Shown here piece after piece: positions 1 to 7,883 of a DNA stretch of 12,815 nucleotides. Position numbers and translations under genes: made by a program. The number at the start of each line of letters is the position of its first letter. Position 1 is the stretch's first letter. The notes under the pieces were generated by a model. The model was not told where the DNA came from, did not search any database, and saw only the letters and a program-made list of their open reading frames with translations. Origin of the DNA: Gammaproteobacteria bacterium (GTDB taxonomy: Bacteria > Pseudomonadota > Gammaproteobacteria > SZUA-229); assembly GCA_002401185.1 (NCBI GenBank), contig NVSH01000009.1:14572-27386 (forward strand), given 5' to 3'.

Positions 1-57
1 ATGTGGTCAAGGTCAAAAAGCTTTGTGCTGGAAATATATAATCAGAGGAAAAATAAA

Positions 58-1044
58 ATGAATAAAACGTTAAACATGTATATGAGTCGTCTGTTATTGC
101 TTTTATGTATGGTAGTGCCTGCTGTTGTACAGTCTGCGTCGATACCACCAGTAAGCGGTCGCAATATTGATGTGATGACATTGTTACCCGGTGATGTTTT
201 GGCAAGAGTTAACCTGGTATTGGCCGAACTCGATTTAATTCGAATCGAGTTGGGTCAATCAAAAAAAAATTATGAGAAAATCGAAGTGTTCCATGCAGCC
301 CCCAGAGAAGTGTATTATCAGGCTTTAGCGTTGTTTGAAAAGTCGAATCGACTTGCCTTTGAACACACGGGTTTTTCTGAAAAAAATAAACTTGAGCTCG
401 ACGCAAAATTGATCCGTCCTTACCATGTTTGGAATATGGTGAATAAAGCATTACAACGCATACAGATTGTAAAACAAAAATTAGGCATTCCTGAACAATC
501 TAAAGAAGTCACGGCACCAGATAATACACGGCCAGATCAAGTTTTTGCAGCAGTAAATTATGCCAATCGTCAGATAAATAATTTATTGCATAAACGGTTT
601 GCACCGAGTGATGTGTTCCAGCAAGTTACGATTGCTACGAACGTTATGGCGCAATTATTGGCAACATTTGATGGCGTGGAGCGCATACCAGAACACGATG
701 AAATAGTGCGTCGTAAGACGCCTACGGAGGTTTATGTACGCTTGATGGAATGTTTTGAAGTACTACGAGAGATTACAATCCTCAGCGGTGGGCAAATTTT
801 GGAGTTTACCAAACATGATGATAGAACCAGAATTCCAAGTGATGTGTATGACTTAACCTCGCTTCTGGTTGCCGATATCGAATACCTGCATGCGCAAAAA
901 GCGTCTGTAAAGACAGCGGCAAACGTCTTTTTCCCAGGTGATAAAATTCCATCACATGTTTTTCAGAGAGCGAGTATCCTGCAGAAACAGTTAAAGTTAT
1001 TACTCGATGAAGTTAAGAAGTCACCAGAATGGTTGAAGATTTAG
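58..1044 (+). CDS. Exported protein of unknown family made of eight P-x-x-V helical repeats
   Basis: I do not recognise the family. The chosen ATG at 58 gives 328 residues and has an AGAGG ribosome site at 44-48, nine bases upstream; an in-frame ATG at base 1 would bury the signal peptide. Residues 1-27 look like a Sec signal (KTLNMYMSR, then LLLLLCMVV, cleavage near VQSA), so the product is probably periplasmic, and no lipobox is seen. The mature part repeats the motif P-x-x-V, usually followed by an aromatic or aliphatic residue, at residues 44, 82, 121, 159, 183, 222, 260 and 298. Each motif leads a ~20-residue amphipathic, Leu/Ile-rich stretch, which suggests an alpha-solenoid or helical bundle. 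No catalytic motif is visible. The gene's end overlaps the kinase gene by 16 bases, so the two are probably co-translated, and a role as periplasmic partner of the kinase is inferred from that. I am sure of the gene and of the repeats, not of the function. Confidence 0.85.
   Translation: MNKTLNMYMSRLLLLLCMVVPAVVQSASIPPVSGRNIDVMTLLPGDVLARVNLVLAELDLIRIELGQSKKNYEKIEVFHAAPREVYYQALALFEKSNRLAFEHTGFSEKNKLELDAKLIRPYHVWNMVNKALQRIQIVKQKLGIPEQSKEVTAPDNTRPDQVFAAVNYANRQINNLLHKRFAPSDVFQQVTIATNVMAQLLATFDGVERIPEHDEIVRRKTPTEVYVRLMECFEVLREITILSGGQILEFTKHDDRTRIPSDVYDLTSLLVADIEYLHAQKASVKTAANVFFPGDKIPSHVFQRASILQKQLKLLLDEVKKSPEWLKI
187..1017 (+). repeat. Eight degenerate protein-level repeats, period 38-39 residues
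   Basis: Counting from the ATG at 58, the motif starts are P44-GDV, P82-REV, P121-YHV, P159-DQV, P183-SDV, P222-TEV, P260-SDV and P298-SHV. The spacings are 38, 39, 38, 24, 39, 38 and 38 residues, so one unit has lost about 14 residues. The DNA is not visibly repeated, which points to an old duplication under protein-level selection rather than a recent tandem expansion. The third position is usually D or E (H in two units) and the residue after V is L, Y, W or F. Confidence 0.8.
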
Positions 1045-3068
1045 TTATGTCTTCGCTTAATGATAGGTTTGTCAATCAAACAGGTATAGCCAGTTCTAAA
1101 CGGCTGCGGCGTGACTTGTTACATTCGCATTTGTGGGTGGCTTTTGTTGGCGTGTTAATTTTGGTCATCGGTTCAGCTGCGTCGCTGTGGTTAAGGCAAC
1201 ATGCTATAGCATTGGCCACCGTAAACAATCCGACGACACTTGCATTGAGTACCTTACAGCATGGAATTACAAATTCAGATGGATTTTTACGTGATTGGAT
1301 AATCTATAAAGACGTTAAATTTGCACATGAACGACGCGAAGTTTGGAAAAAAGTTATCTATCCAGAATTTGAGAGACTTCGTCTTCTGCATGATAATAAA
1401 AAATCATCGCAATTGGACTTTGTTTTATTAGAAAGAGATCTTAGAGATATTGAGATGTGGCAATGGCATGTCGAAGATGTTGTGCGAACACCAGGAAACA
1501 AACCAGCACGGGTTGTTGTCAACCAAAAGCTACAACCGATAGCCGATAAAATGTTTGCTGCGGCCGTTAATTTAGTCGACCTTGAAATGCAATACGATAG
1601 TGATAGCGAAAACAGTATGATGCTTAGCATGCTGTTTGAATTAACCACGTATCTGTATACAGCGCATAATCACCTTTTACGCTATACCGAACATGGACAA
1701 ATGCTTGATGTAGAAATATACAAACATAACTTCTTTCAAGCTGTTAATAATATGAAATCAATTGAATCAATCAGCGTTATGTTGACTGAGCATCAGCAGG
1801 AGCAATATCAAGTCTTATTAAATACATTTGATATCTATAGTGTATTAGCGACGAAAGCAACATTGATTCGTGCCTCTGAGCAGTGGAACGTTTCAGATTT
1901 TTGGTTAGAAGCACAGCTAATTCCTATGACGCATAAGGTAATAAAAAAGCTAGAGCAGCAGTCGCGATTAGAAGGGGAGTTAGCAGAAGAGATAGCGTTA
2001 CAGATTAGTACGATCAGTAAACAATTACCCTGGATGATGACTGTATTATTGATGTTGATGTTATATATCGCATACCGTCTGGCCATAAAAGGCAGTAATA
2101 AATTTATCGAACCTGTTATTGAGTTAGCGAAGCAGGACCGGGTGAAGGGCCAGCTCTCGCAGTTAGCTCATGGTATCGAAACTTCGGAAAACATATCTGA
2201 ATTTTGTGAAAGTGTTATGCGCACACTGGTAAAACACACGGCAGCAGTATCGGGTGTGTTGTATGTTGTGGATACTGATGTACTCAGAGTTGGTGCGGGT
2301 TATGCACTTGGTAATCATGTTGCTGAGACAACAATCAAACGAGGTCAGGGATTGGTCGGGCAGGTGTGGACTAACAAAGAAACTATGGAACTTATTGCCT
2401 GTACGGATAAAAATTTCACCATTCAGACCTCGTTGATTAATGTTATTCCTCATGCTGTATTTATCTTTCCTGTTATACAAGATGATGAAGTTAGTGCAGT
2501 TATCGAGCTGGTTTCATTGAATGCATTTACAGATGAACATAAGACTTTTCTGGATAAAGGCTCTCGTCAGATTGCAGTTCGCTTGCATGCGGTTCAGCAA
2601 AAAACAATGATCCGGATATCATTGAAAAAAAGTCAGGCGCTTTCAGAAGAATTACAATCTCAGCAAGAAGAATTACGGGTGACCAACGAAGAGTTACAGA
2701 GCCAGTCAGAAGCATTGGAAGATCAGAAAAAAAGTCTTGAAATTTCCAACAAGGAACTCACAGAAAAATCAGAAGATCTGAAAAAGCAAACAGTAATATT
2801 AGAAACGTCTCGCCAGGAGACACAAAAACAAGCGGAGAAGCTTGCCGAAGCGAGTCGTTATAAATCAGAGTTTTTGGCTAACATGTCACATGAGCTGAGA
2901 ACACCACTCAATAGTCTTTTACTGCTGGCGCGTTCACTGGCTGATAACGATGAAGGTAATTTATCAGCAGATGACGTTGAATCGGCACAGGTGATAGAAG
3001 AAAGTGGTTCGCATCTGTTGAAGCTGATTAACGATATTCTTGATATTAGTAAAGTAGAAGCGGGGTAA
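1029..3068 (+). CDS. Hybrid sensor histidine kinase, N-terminal half (sensor, GAF, phosphoacceptor His domain)
   Basis: This 679-residue membrane protein is the input half of a hybrid histidine kinase. Order: cytoplasmic tail, TM1 at about 35-55, a mostly helical extracytoplasmic domain to about 333, TM2 at about 334-351, a GAF domain at about 375-523, a long coiled coil at about 528-612 with the repeated EEL.../NEEL pattern common in this kinase class, and the HisKA (DHp) domain with H-box SHELRTPLN (phosphoacceptor His621). No room exists for a full HAMP domain between TM2 and GAF. The frame ends at KVEAG, the end of the DHp helices, where relatives normally continue (EAGKM...) into the ATPase domain. 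An in-frame TAA at 3066-3068 stops it. The alternative ATG at 1047 would avoid overlap with the upstream gene; at 1029 an AAGAAG lies eight bases upstream. On its own this product has no ATP-binding domain and cannot autophosphorylate. Confidence 0.85.
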   Translation: MVEDLVMSSLNDRFVNQTGIASSKRLRRDLLHSHLWVAFVGVLILVIGSAASLWLRQHAIALATVNNPTTLALSTLQHGITNSDGFLRDWIIYKDVKFAHERREVWKKVIYPEFERLRLLHDNKKSSQLDFVLLERDLRDIEMWQWHVEDVVRTPGNKPARVVVNQKLQPIADKMFAAAVNLVDLEMQYDSDSENSMMLSMLFELTTYLYTAHNHLLRYTEHGQMLDVEIYKHNFFQAVNNMKSIESISVMLTEHQQEQYQVLLNTFDIYSVLATKATLIRASEQWNVSDFWLEAQLIPMTHKVIKKLEQQSRLEGELAEEIALQISTISKQLPWMMTVLLMLMLYIAYRLAIKGSNKFIEPVIELAKQDRVKGQLSQLAHGIETSENISEFCESVMRTLVKHTAAVSGVLYVVDTDVLRVGAGYALGNHVAETTIKRGQGLVGQVWTNKETMELIACTDKNFTIQTSLINVIPHAVFIFPVIQDDEVSAVIELVSLNAFTDEHKTFLDKGSRQIAVRLHAVQQKTMIRISLKKSQALSEELQSQQEELRVTNEELQSQSEALEDQKKSLEISNKELTEKSEDLKKQTVILETSRQETQKQAEKLAEASRYKSEFLANMSHELRTPLNSLLLLARSLADNDEGNLSADDVESAQVIEESGSHLLKLINDILDISKVEAG

Positions 3069-3071
3069 ATG
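3066..3071 (+). other. In-frame stop-start junction (TAA-ATG) splitting the hybrid kinase
   Basis: Both halves are in the same reading frame. TAA occupies 3066-3068 and ATG 3069-3071, with no base between. Protein context is ...ISKVEAG-stop-MKAVKEKF..., whereas the family usually reads EAG-K-M, so a single A-to-T change (AAA to TAA) explains it. GGGG at 3062-3065 lies only three bases before the ATG, too close for a normal ribosome site, so any translation of the second half would need reinitiation by terminating ribosomes or read-through of the TAA. Confidence 0.85.
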
Positions 3072-4880
3072 AAGGCCGTTAAAGAAAAATTTAATATCAA
3101 TGATATTTGTCAGTTAATGAATAGTCGTTTTAAACATATGGCAGAGAACAAAGGTATATGTTTTGAGTTTTCGGTTGACCCTGTTATGAATTGTGATATG
3201 GACACTGATCAATCCAAACTGGAACAGATTCTGACTAATCTGATTGGTAATGCGATTAAATTTACCGACGAGGGAAAAGTACAGTTATTAGTATGTCGCA
3301 GTGGCGAAAGTGAATCTGTTACTGAGAAGCTAACGATGGTTTCGTTTGTCGTTAGAGATGACGGCATAGGTATCGCGAAAAATAAACAAAAGGCTGTTTT
3401 CGAAGCATTTAAACAGGCAGATGGGTCAACTAGTCGAACGCATGGTGGCACAGGTTTAGGTTTATCCATTGCGAAAAATTTTGCGAAATTACTAGGTGGT
3501 TATATCAGTCTTGATAGCGAACCGAGTTATGGCAGTACATTTACGTTAAATATTCCTGACGTGTTGGTACTTACGGATGAAACTTATCTGCCCACTGAGC
3601 AGGAAAAAGTAAACGTGGTTAAGATTGCAGAACAACAAAATGATGTTCGCGTAAATGAGGTGGTAAATAATATTCCACCATTTGATGATGATAGAAATCG
3701 TCTTGACGAGAATAAAAATCTTATTTTGATAATCGAAGATGATGCCGATTTTTCAAAAATATTGTTTGACACCTGTCATAAACAGGGGTGTCAAGCGATC
3801 GTCGCACCTGACGGTGAAACAGGTATAACGCTGGCCAGTAAGTATAAATTGTGTGGCATCGTATTGGATTATATGCTGCCAGGTCGTAATGGTGTCGATG
3901 TTTTAAACGCACTTAAATTTAGTGAAGAGACAAAATATATTCCTGTTCATATGATTTCAGCATTGGACGATATCGATGATATGTGTAAGTTAGGTGCTAT
4001 AGGACAAATTACAAAACCGGTGAATATGCAGCAAATAAAGTCAATAATCGATCAGCTTAGACGTGAGAGTAAAATGCGTAAACTAACAATATTGATGATT
4101 GATGATAACAAGGACGTGCATGAACTGATGCAGGAGTTTTTGAGTGGCAATGATGTCATTACATTAAAGTCAGCACATAGCGCAGAACATGCATTGACTA
4201 TCATCGAAGAAAACGCTCTAAACGGTATTATTCTCGATCTCGGGTTGCCGGATATGACTGGTATCGAATTACTGGAAAAAGCCAGCAAAATACCCGGCAT
4301 CATATTACCACCTGTTATTGTTTATACCGGACGACTGCTGACTGATGAAGAACAGATACGACTTGAACCATTTATCGAAAGCGTGGTTATTAAATCAGTA
4401 CGCTCACATGAGCGTTTATTGGAAGAGATACACATGTTTGCTGGCCATATGGCACGTAGGCATGAGCCAGATAATGATGAATTGAGCAGAAATGACAATG
4501 ATGCTGTCGACCTTGAAAGTAAGTCGATTTTACTGGTTGATGATGACATGCGTAATACTTTCGCGTTAGCCAAAATACTACGAAAACGAGGTATGCAAGT
4601 GCATCTTGCGCCGAGTGGCAAAGAGGCGCTTAGGCAACTCGATGAGGTAGAAGGTATCGAAGTGGTGTTGATGGATATCATGATGCCAGAAATGGATGGT
4701 TATGAAACGATGAAACATATACGTAGTCAGGAAAAATTTAAAAAACTTCCGGTTATCGCACTAACAGCAAAAGCGATGAAAGGTGATAAGGATAAATGTT
4801 TAGCCGCTGGTGCAAATGATTATCTCTCAAAACCTGTGGATGTAAACAGTCTTATGGATATGATGCGCATATGGGCGTAG
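3069..4880 (+). CDS. Hybrid histidine kinase, C-terminal half: ATPase domain plus three receiver domains
   Basis: This 603-residue cytoplasmic frame continues the kinase directly. HATPase_c spans about 1-165, with the N-box NLIGNAIKF (Asn61), G1 box DDGIGI (98-102) and G2 box GGTGLGLSIAKNF (126-138). Receiver 1 (about 217-330) has E223-D224-D225, phospho-acceptor Asp267 and Lys316. Receiver 2 (about 338-455) has D345-D346, Asp390 and Lys442, followed by Ser instead of the usual Pro. Receiver 3 (about 485-602) has D491-D492-D493, Asp536 in LMDIMMPEMDG and Lys588. All receiver catalytic residues are present, so this half is not decayed. It has no DHp domain or phosphoacceptor His. Joined to the upstream half it would give about 1,283 residues, normal for this architecture. 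Whether it is made alone, with the first half in trans, as read-through or not at all cannot be told from the sequence. No output domain is present, so phosphate presumably passes to CheR-linked or external partners. Confidence 0.85.
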   Translation: MKAVKEKFNINDICQLMNSRFKHMAENKGICFEFSVDPVMNCDMDTDQSKLEQILTNLIGNAIKFTDEGKVQLLVCRSGESESVTEKLTMVSFVVRDDGIGIAKNKQKAVFEAFKQADGSTSRTHGGTGLGLSIAKNFAKLLGGYISLDSEPSYGSTFTLNIPDVLVLTDETYLPTEQEKVNVVKIAEQQNDVRVNEVVNNIPPFDDDRNRLDENKNLILIIEDDADFSKILFDTCHKQGCQAIVAPDGETGITLASKYKLCGIVLDYMLPGRNGVDVLNALKFSEETKYIPVHMISALDDIDDMCKLGAIGQITKPVNMQQIKSIIDQLRRESKMRKLTILMIDDNKDVHELMQEFLSGNDVITLKSAHSAEHALTIIEENALNGIILDLGLPDMTGIELLEKASKIPGIILPPVIVYTGRLLTDEEQIRLEPFIESVVIKSVRSHERLLEEIHMFAGHMARRHEPDNDELSRNDNDAVDLESKSILLVDDDMRNTFALAKILRKRGMQVHLAPSGKEALRQLDEVEGIEVVLMDIMMPEMDGYETMKHIRSQEKFKKLPVIALTAKAMKGDKDKCLAAGANDYLSKPVDVNSLMDMMRIWA

Positions 4881-4897
4881 ACGATAACGGTTAAATT

Positions 4898-5764
4898 ATG
4901 CAGCAAGAATCGTATCAAACATCTATTGATGATGAGTCACCCTGGCAACAGGATTTTGAACTCGGGTTGTTTGTACGGGCGATTAAAAAAAGTATCGGCG
5001 TTGACCTGGATAATTATGCCAGGGGTTCGTTGAAAAGACGTGTTCGGCAACTGTTATACAAACAAAACGTCAATTTCATTTCAGAATTAATACCAAAGAT
5101 AATCTATGATGCTACGTTTGCTCAATTTATTATTAATGAGTTAACGGTTAACGTTTCAGCGTTGTTTAGAAACCCTGGCGTTTTTGCTAGCTTACTAAAA
5201 AACGTTTTTCCAGTATTGGCATCTTATACTCGTATTGATATTTGGGTTGCTGGCTGTGCTTGTGGTGAAGAAGCCTATTCACTTGCGATCTTGCTGGATG
5301 AAGCCGCTCTACTTGAAAGAAGTCAAATACACGCAACCGATATCAATGTGGAATCTTTGTACATTGCAGGCAGTGGTCTGTTGCAGCGTTCACTTGATCG
5401 TGAAACGGCACAACGTTATCGAATGGCTGGAGGCTGCAATAGTTTAAGCAACTATTTTAACGGTGCGTATAAAGATACAAGATTAAATGAGCGGTTATTA
5501 AAGCACATCAGTTTTAATCAACATGACCTAACGCAACAAGAGGGTTTTACTTCACCTCAACTAATCTTATGTCGCAATGTAATGATCTATTTTAATCAGG
5601 CGTTGCAGGATAAGGTATTAATCTCCTTGTATAATAATCTTATTCCTAATGGTTTTCTCGTCATTGGCGCCAACGAATCACTGAACCAGTCGTCGATAGC
5701 AACACAACTGCTAGCTATAGACAAAAATAATAGAATTTATAAATCGATAAAAAAACGAGATTGA
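4898..5764 (+). CDS. cheR: CheR-type protein-glutamate methyltransferase
   Basis: This 288-residue protein is of normal CheR length. CheR enzymes transfer methyl groups from S-adenosylmethionine to glutamates of receptors or, in kinase-linked clusters, to other unknown targets. Visible motifs: an N-terminal helical region (about 20-95) with LKRRVRQLL; NVSALFRNPGVF (about 87-98), equivalent to the family's T-x-FFR-x-x-x-F; the SAM-binding WVAGCACGEEAYSLAI (about 112-127); ATDIN (the acidic residue that usually contacts SAM); and LILCRNVMIYF near residue 225. The common GEEPYS is GEEAYS here and FFR is LFR. The gene starts 17 bases after the kinase stop with a weak AACGG six to ten bases upstream, so it belongs to the same transcript. 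No TPR extension is seen. Its link to the hybrid kinase rather than to the classical chemotaxis receptor pathway follows from operon position; the nearby MCP is a possible substrate but is transcribed from the other side. Confidence 0.88.
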   Translation: MQQESYQTSIDDESPWQQDFELGLFVRAIKKSIGVDLDNYARGSLKRRVRQLLYKQNVNFISELIPKIIYDATFAQFIINELTVNVSALFRNPGVFASLLKNVFPVLASYTRIDIWVAGCACGEEAYSLAILLDEAALLERSQIHATDINVESLYIAGSGLLQRSLDRETAQRYRMAGGCNSLSNYFNGAYKDTRLNERLLKHISFNQHDLTQQEGFTSPQLILCRNVMIYFNQALQDKVLISLYNNLIPNGFLVIGANESLNQSSIATQLLAIDKNNRIYKSIKKRD

Positions 5765-5907
5765 AAATAACGTTCGAGAAAAGAAAAGTCTTACAAAGCA
5801 CTCATTTTTTGGGTGGTCCGACAGAAGTAATGCCAGGTTTTATCACTATGATTAATGCATTACCTGTCGACTTTAGTTGGACTGTGGTTACTGTGTTACA
5901 TCTATAA
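5761..5907 (+). pseudogene. Truncated CheB methylesterase-domain remnant
   Basis: A 48-codon frame opens with TTG at 5761, overlapping the cheR TGA (TTGA), and ends at TAA 5905-5907. From residue 18 it reads GGPTEVMPGFITMINALPVDF, then SWTVVTVLHL. This follows the start of CheB methylesterase domains, where (G-A-S-T)-GGP-x-A-L...LP-x-DF...VVxVxHL is usual. The rest of the domain (roughly 150 residues with the His and Asp of the triad) is missing; none of the three forward frames downstream resembles it. The catalytic-serine block aligned with GAST reads THFL, so the serine is gone as well. HK-cheR-cheB order is typical, which supports the identification. The match is by eye over only about 32 residues. 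Alternative reading: a small expressed orphan protein. Confidence 0.6.
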
Positions 5908-6147
5908 AAGTGAGGCCGTGATATCTTGTCAGTAAGTTACAGTTTGTTTTTAATAATTTGATAAGCCTATTGAAAGCTATAATAATAATTATTGTCTATG
6001 CTGATTATTTACTTCATAGATAGATGTAAAAAAATTGTCAAGTTATAGAATAAACCTTGATATCAAGGTTTATTCTTAATATAGGCTTAGTAAAAAATAT
6101 GAGATTTTTCGGTTAATGTAAATCAACGATACTCAATTAGATAGGCG
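5908..6147. other. AT-rich non-coding gap between convergent genes
   Basis: No coding frame with family resemblance was found. Stops are frequent in all forward frames after 5907. The stretch probably represents sequence left after loss of the rest of cheB. Its only clear structure is the palindrome at 6047-6076. Together with the cheB remnant, about 383 bases (5765-6147) carry no intact gene. Confidence 0.6.
6047..6076. terminator. Perfect 30-bp palindrome, probable bidirectional terminator
   Basis: The arm AGAATAAACCTTGAT is followed directly by its exact reverse complement ATCAAGGTTTATTCT. In RNA this could form a 13-bp stem with a 4-base loop. It lies between the convergent cheR/cheB-remnant operon and the MCP gene, about 70 bases past the MCP stop. 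The stem is AT-rich, and downstream of it the plus strand has only TTAATAT, while the minus strand has a T-run about 13 bases further on, so it is not a textbook intrinsic terminator. A protein-binding palindrome is the alternative. Confidence 0.55.
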
Positions 6148-7449
6148 CTACAGTTTAAACTGCTCAACAACACGATTGAGCTCAGCCGCTGCAGTATCAA
6201 GGTGCGTAGCTAAAACCCCCATCTCTTCGGTGTTTTTTCGGGTCTCGGTAGAAACGGTAACTAAGGTGCCGACCTGGTTTGTAATTTGAGTGATGGACTC
6301 ATGTTGTATAGTGCTTGATTGTTGTAACTCCTGCATGACGGCGCTCATGTTCTGAACTTGCGTCATACTGGTGTGTGACTGGTCAGCAACACATTGTAGT
6401 TGGTTTATATTTTTACGACCGTTATCACGAATTTTCTCTAATGATGTCACTGCATGATCGACTTTGCTCGATATATTACTTACTAGTTCAGATATTTCAT
6501 TAACGGCTTCACCGGTGCGAGTAGCCAGGCCTCGAACCTCATCGGCAACCACGGCAAATCCTCGACCATGTTCGCCCGCACGTGCGGCTTCGATAGCAGC
6601 ATTGAGAGCGAGTAGATTGGTCTGTTCGGATATATCACTGATGGTTTGTGTGATATAGGAAATGCGCTCAGCTTCGACAGTGAGTTCTTTTGTCATTTCA
6701 GTGGTTTCTTCCATACTTGACTGGAAGGTTTGGTATTCCTCCATCGTTGTGGACAATTGTTGCGATGACATGCCAGCAGATTCTGTAACCTGATCAGCCT
6801 CTGCAACCAATGTGGTTAGAATGGTGCTGACTTTGTTCGTATTCGACATGGTTTCGGTAACATTCGCTTGAATACTACTTATTGCATTTTCAGAAACGTT
6901 TGTCGCTTGTGCGAGGCGATCGGCCATGTCTTTAACTGTATCTGCTTCTGAGATGACTTGATTACTACCATGGTTAATTTGCGAGATAATGCCGTGCAAT
7001 TTGCTTACCGTTGATGTTACTGAAGTTACGATTCTACCTACCTCATCCGAGCCAGCGTTATCCATTTTAATCCGTAGGTCACCAAGCGCAATTTTCGACA
7101 TGGCGGATTCTACTTTGGCTAATGGCTTAGATAATAGTCGACCAAAGTAAAAGCCTGTAATAATAGCGAAAACTATACCCATTGCTGTGACGGCAGACAT
7201 TACATAGATAACTGACCAGGTTCTTTTTTCCTGGTCGATTAACACGCCATTTAAGTATGATTGTGATTGAGACATATCGTCTGTCTGATAACTAGAGCTT
7301 AGTGCTGCCTGTAGTTGGTCGTTATTTTGTATCAGTGATATTGCCCCGACCGCAGCGACGATGATTATACCGACAATAAATGAGCCGCTTAATGTCATTA
7401 TTTTTATTTTCCAGCCGATATTGGATAATAAGCGTTCAAAAAAATTCAT
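6148..7449 (-). CDS. Methyl-accepting chemotaxis protein with minimal extracytoplasmic loop
   Basis: The protein has 433 residues from the ATG at 7449 (AGGG nine bases upstream); a TTG at 7479 would add ten residues without a better ribosome site. It senses a stimulus and controls the CheA kinase through CheW. Layout: TM1 at about 18-40, a loop of about 36 residues, TM2 at about 77-103, HAMP at about 104-157 (GRLLSKPL..., ending DEVGRI...), then a long methylation/signalling coiled coil. The conserved hairpin tip at about 271-310 is very clear: [20 protein letters not shown], then [19 protein letters not shown]. There is no C-terminal NWETF-like CheR tether. The loop is too short for a folded ligand domain (usual ones exceed ~120 residues), so sensing through the membrane, HAMP or a partner protein is likely. 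It is convergent to the kinase/cheR operon; no cheA or cheW lies in the window. Confidence 0.93.
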   Translation of the reverse strand: MNFFERLLSNIGWKIKIMTLSGSFIVGIIIVAAVGAISLIQNNDQLQAALSSSYQTDDMSQSQSYLNGVLIDQEKRTWSVIYVMSAVTAMGIVFAIITGFYFGRLLSKPLAKVESAMSKIALGDLRIKMDNAGSDEVGRIVTSVTSTVSKLHGIISQINHGSNQVISEADTVKDMADRLAQATNVSENAISSIQANVTETMSNTNKVSTILTTLVAEADQVTESAGMSSQQLSTTMEEYQTFQSSMEETTEMTKELTVEAERISYITQTISDISEQTNLLALNAAIEAARAGEHGRGFAVVADEVRGLATRTGEAVNEISELVSNISSKVDHAVTSLEKIRDNGRKNINQLQCVADQSHTSMTQVQNMSAVMQELQQSSTIQHESITQITNQVGTLVTVSTETRKNTEEMGVLATHLDTAAAELNRVVEQFKL

Positions 7450-7679
7450 ATATAGATACCCTGTGTTTTTTTTGCACAATTCTGTTAATTTGGCAACGTA
7501 GTCGTAGCGTCAATGTGGCCATTACCTGTTATAGCGACATAGCATTCGATAACTTGAGTTTTTATTGGTGTATAGGAAAGCTATGCGTTTGCATAGTTGG
7601 TTGAAGTGTGCGTTTGAATTATTTTTGCGAGCTATAAAAAAACCTGATAATTGCTAGAGGGAAACAACAAAAAAGAGTG
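7450..7679. other. Upstream region of the MCP gene and downstream of slyX
   Basis: No gene is seen. On the minus strand a TTGACG at 7508-7513 lies 17 bases from AATTAA at 7485-7490; the first is a good -35, the second a poor -10, so this is a weak candidate MCP promoter. I found no flagellar sigma-28 (TAAA...GCCGATAA) match. After the slyX stop the minus strand has T-runs (around 7671-7676 and 7635-7641) but no convincing stem. Confidence 0.3.
7581..7596. repeat. Short perfect inverted repeat upstream of the MCP gene
   Basis: CTATGC and GCATAG flank a four-base GTTT loop. It sits about 130 bases before the MCP start and about 85 bases after slyX. It could be an operator or a small hairpin at the end of the slyX transcript; on the minus strand it is followed by CTTTCC, a poor U-tract. 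A six-base arm may arise by chance. Confidence 0.3.
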
Positions 7680-7883
7680 CTAATAGTGTGGCGGGGGTGT
7701 TTCTTCGCTTTCGTGGATGACCGGTGATGATTGTGATGTCTTTATCTTTTTTTCAAGTGTTGATATCTGTAATTGTAATATCTTAATGTCGTTTTGTTGT
7801 TTGATGACGGTGTTGTTTAATACCTCGATGGTATCTTCCATATGGGTTAATCGTATCTCTAATTCAGTTATGCGACTTTCCAT
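7680..7883 (-). CDS. slyX: SlyX family protein
   Basis: A 67-residue cytoplasmic protein of normal length for SlyX. It shows the family pattern throughout: an N-terminal RITELEIRLTHMEDTIEVLN heptad coiled coil (to about residue 50), then a short variable stretch and the signature C-terminus PPPHY. The biochemical role of SlyX is unknown; it was named for proximity to slyD in enterobacteria. Its ATG (7881-7883) overlaps the cysZ stop codon by one base (TAATG), so its translation is probably coupled to cysZ. Confidence 0.93.
   Translation of the reverse strand: MESRITELEIRLTHMEDTIEVLNNTVIKQQNDIKILQLQISTLEKKIKTSQSSPVIHESEETPPPHY

Noticed and set aside
1..57. Upstream ATG at base 1 as the start of the exported repeat protein, and TATAAT at 37-42 as its promoter
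   Set aside because: The extra 19 residues would precede a good signal peptide and lack a ribosome site, while the ATG at 58 has AGAGG at proper distance. The TATAAT has no -35 and would place the start on top of the ribosome site.
6013..6041. Minus-strand TTGACA (6036-6041) as a promoter
   Set aside because: The element 17 bases away (TATGAA) is a poor -10 and the only gene ahead on that strand is not oriented to use it; it is probably chance in AT-rich DNA.
7450..7477. TTG at 7477-7479 as the MCP start
   Set aside because: The ATG at 7447-7449 has AGGG at suitable spacing and leaves a typical short cytoplasmic tail before TM1.
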